From assembly GCF_949628265.1 (NCBI RefSeq), contig NC_088787.1, forward strand, positions 1,602,501 through 1,666,500: a DNA stretch of 64,000 nucleotides, written 5' to 3'. The notes beneath the pieces are model-generated. The model was not told the origin of the DNA, made no database searches, and saw only the letters and a list, made by a program, of their open reading frames with translations. Every line of letters starts with the position of its first letter. The first letter of the stretch is position 1. The position numbers were made by a program, and so were the translations under genes. Of this stretch, positions 61,901 through 64,000 are shown piece after piece. The DNA is from Cloeon dipterum. Taxonomy: Eukaryota > Arthropoda > Insecta > Ephemeroptera > Baetidae.

Positions 61901-62470
61901 TTAATCTAATAATTTCCTGTGGGAATCAAATGTGCGTCAAAGCCAGATGTTCAGTGCGTATGTGCCATGTGTGGTTGTTGATTCGAAAATAAAATTAATT
62001 ATTTTTTTAACGAAACCAGAAGTTGCCCTGCGGTTGCAAAGTGTTTTCTTGTAACTCGCAGACCAGTGCGCAGAAGAGTGAACTTGGCTCCTAATTTTTA
62101 CCCGGAAAGAGTGACGTCACAACGATCACTTAACTCATCTTGCTGATTGGCATCTCCGCACGATAATACAATCCATGACTAAAACGAATAATGCTTGACG
62201 TTTTCATCCAAATTTTCTTGTTCAGTGGTACTCGGTAAATTGACATTAAATAAAAATCAATCTATGTATAGTTGTTGTAGTATTGATGCGTTTATTTATT
62301 TTAAATAGATAGTAAAATTGCATAACATGTAACTATGGGAATATATTTTTTTAACAAAGCTAGCGGCGGATTTTGCCGCCAGTAATTTGGATATTGAGAT
62401 AAATTTCTGAGCCATTTGGCGATGGATTAATTGACTTCCTTGTTGAGTCATAATAAGGCCTGGCGCTAAT
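58901..62470. other. 3.5 kb with no convincing gene
   Basis: Largely AT-rich. One stretch at about 60050-60190 has coding-like composition and an open frame (SPAEKLSKQLLANDLQEALS and following), preceded by a possible acceptor and ending in less convincing sequence; it could be an isolated exon or a relic. A GC-rich patch at 60600-60700 (CGGTGGGCCGCGG) has no coding signature. The 5' exons of the gene at 57662-58900 may also lie here. Confidence 0.4.
62291..62296 (-). terminator. Candidate polyadenylation signal of the yellow-family gene
   Basis: TTTATT on the plus strand gives AATAAA on the minus strand about 175 bases after the stop codon. Consensus hexamer only. Confidence 0.35.
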
Positions 62471-63919
62471 TCAGAAGCGTGACGCGGTGGCGATTGAGGG
62501 GCCGACGTCGTCGTAAATATCCTCGTCCAACTGCTCGTGCTGGACTTCGTAATACGAGGTTGCGGGCTCCGAAGGAAAACCAGACATTTCCTGGTTGTCC
62601 TTCTTGGTCCGGTTGATCGTTTTCTTCAGTCCTTTCACCCAGAGTGCCAACCACAGAATAATGTAAAAGAAAATCAGATTGAGAAGGATGAAGCAGATCA
62701 AAGCGAGGATCAAGTGAGATTTTTCGATGGGATCTACGTCAAAAAGGCCCCACAACAAGGAAGGCGTCTGGAAAAGGAAAGAGTTGAGTTGAAATCCTCG
62801 TTAATAAAAAAGGAATTTTCATTACTTCTTCCTTAGGTTGCGGTTTTTCAGTCGGAATAACTTGAACGGCCGTTGATTGAATTAACACTTTGACAGTTGT
62901 AGAAGTTTGTGGCCTCCTTGTAGGCTTGACAGTGGTCAGTTCGTATTTTTGTGTGAGATAACTCGGGTAGCTCGGGGGATTCCTTCCGCACCCTGTAAAA
63001 AAATATAATTTTTAAAGATTAAATTAAAAATTTCCAGGATTTTACCTTTGGGAGTGATGCAGTCATAATATAAATATGACTTCGCGCCGACTGCAGCGCG
63101 AAGGAGCCGAATACGTGTCGATTCATTCAACCTTCTGGTCAGTATCCAAAGATTATTGCACGCGTCAAAGGCGAAACTGAACTTGAAGCGGTAAAAAGAA
63201 TGAATAGTCGGTCGCTCATCCTAAAACAAAGCAAAATACGAATTATTAAAGACAGAATTTTAATAAATTACCATCCTAGAGAATAATAATTCTGTGATTG
63301 CCAAAAACTATACCTTGTAGAATATTTCCTCCTTGAAGGGAGCAGTGGTGTCCCAAGAGCCGACGTAGTTCAACGATTCGAGGTCAAAATACAATTTTCC
63401 TTTGTTGTCCATGAGCATTCTAAAGGATCTGGCTGTCTTATTGCTAATAACCTGAGAAGGGGTCAAAGAAGTACTACTTCTTCCTCTCCTTAAATCCGAA
63501 AGAGGAACAGAAAATAATTTGGATTCTTTCCAAGATCCCAGGTAGATCAATTGCTTGCCCTTTATTGGCGAAAGGGCAATTGAACTAATGTTGATACCCT
63601 TAATTTCGATAGCCCACGATACATTCTTCTTCAGGCTAAACACGATTATTTTTTTCGACGTATAGTCAGGAATGTACGCTAAAGTGTCGATCGGTTTCTC
63701 GTCAAGGACCAGGGACTTCAGATTCCGGTATTTATAAGCATGATTGACGGTATCATTGGTGAATTGATGGACCAGGCTGACCGAATCGCCTTCCGTTAGG
63801 TCAAAGATCCAGAGCTTAGCTGGACAAATCGAATTTCCGTTATCAACGGCCCAAAGTCGACCACAAACGTCAACCACCATGCCCGTGATTTGCTGCATGG
63901 TCCTGCAGTTTCCTTTTTC
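62471..63919 (-). CDS. Yellow / major royal jelly family protein with C-terminal membrane anchor (partial)
   Basis: Four 3' exons on the minus strand: 63919-63314, 63220-63046, 62992-62826 and 62767-62471, 414 residues visible; 5' exons lie beyond the right edge. The family signature is MVVDVCGRLWAVDNG, followed by IDTLAYIPDYTSKKIIVFSL and FAFDACNNLWILTRRL, as in the beta-propeller of yellow/MRJP proteins. After the propeller comes a Thr/Pro-rich stalk (TTVKPTRRPQTSTTVK), then a strongly hydrophobic stretch of about 28 residues (ILALICFILLNLIFFYIILW) and a charged tail with Tyr motifs (YYEV, IYDDV). Yellow proteins are usually secreted, so this would be a type I membrane-anchored member. The family assignment is firm; the function of this member is unknown. 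Confidence 0.85.
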
Positions 63920-64000
63920 CTGTAACAAATTAATTGCAAAACCATTCTCAAGTATAATTAAATGTTTTCTTATTTGTTAATTTAGAGAAAAATAATCATT

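Overview
This is eukaryotic DNA, AT-rich and intron-bearing (GT..AG junctions, introns mostly 50-100 bases). The yellow/major-royal-jelly-type gene at the right end points to an arthropod, most likely an insect. I cannot name the species.

The dominant content is a multigene family that I read as NLR-like proteins. Each has the same nine-coding-exon layout with conserved phases: exons 1-5 encode a caspase domain (p20 plus p10) with catalytic His and Cys, exons 6-8 encode a second caspase-like domain that has lost both catalytic residues, and the large exon 9 encodes a NACHT/STAND NTPase followed by a long ankyrin array. There are five copies: A (minus, 10058-3063, 2164 aa), B (plus, 21891-27980, 1855 aa), C (plus, 31102-37032, 999 aa, ankyrins deleted), D (plus, 40617-46786, 1890 aa) and E (minus, 53517-50488, 846 aa, ankyrins deleted). 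A 3' relic of a sixth copy lies at 18830-19680 (minus). I assembled the exon structures by hand from splice sites and reading phase, and every model closes in frame.

Layout: 1-2000 GC-rich dispersed repeat; 3063-10058 gene A; 10.8-11.4 kb repeat; 12433-14909 intact serpin; 16646-18593 tandem serpin pseudogene; 18.8-19.7 kb family relic; 19.7-21.3 kb repeat; gene B; 28.6-29.7 kb repeat; gene C, with a 1.65 kb foldback element and a second hairpin in one intron; 37.8-40.3 kb repeat; gene D; a spacer; gene E facing D tail to tail; 54.5-56.9 kb repeat in inverted orientation relative to 37.8-40.3 kb. Beyond the cluster are a small Pro/Gln-rich gene with a CX2C-X10-CX2C motif (58900-57662, minus), about 3.5 kb without a convincing gene, and the 3' part of a yellow-family gene (63919-62471, minus) with a stalk and a transmembrane helix.

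Functional reading (inference): the caspase-NACHT-ankyrin proteins look like sensor-effector molecules. The ankyrin array would detect, the NACHT would oligomerise, and the N-terminal caspase would be activated by proximity with the dead caspase-like domain as a regulatory partner. The cluster is evolving by duplication, inversion, internal deletion, ankyrin-block copy change and apparent sequence exchange. The GC-rich repeat bracketing almost every copy is a likely substrate for these events. The neighbouring serpin has no signal peptide, so a cytosolic protease inhibitor sits beside the caspase family; any functional link is speculative.
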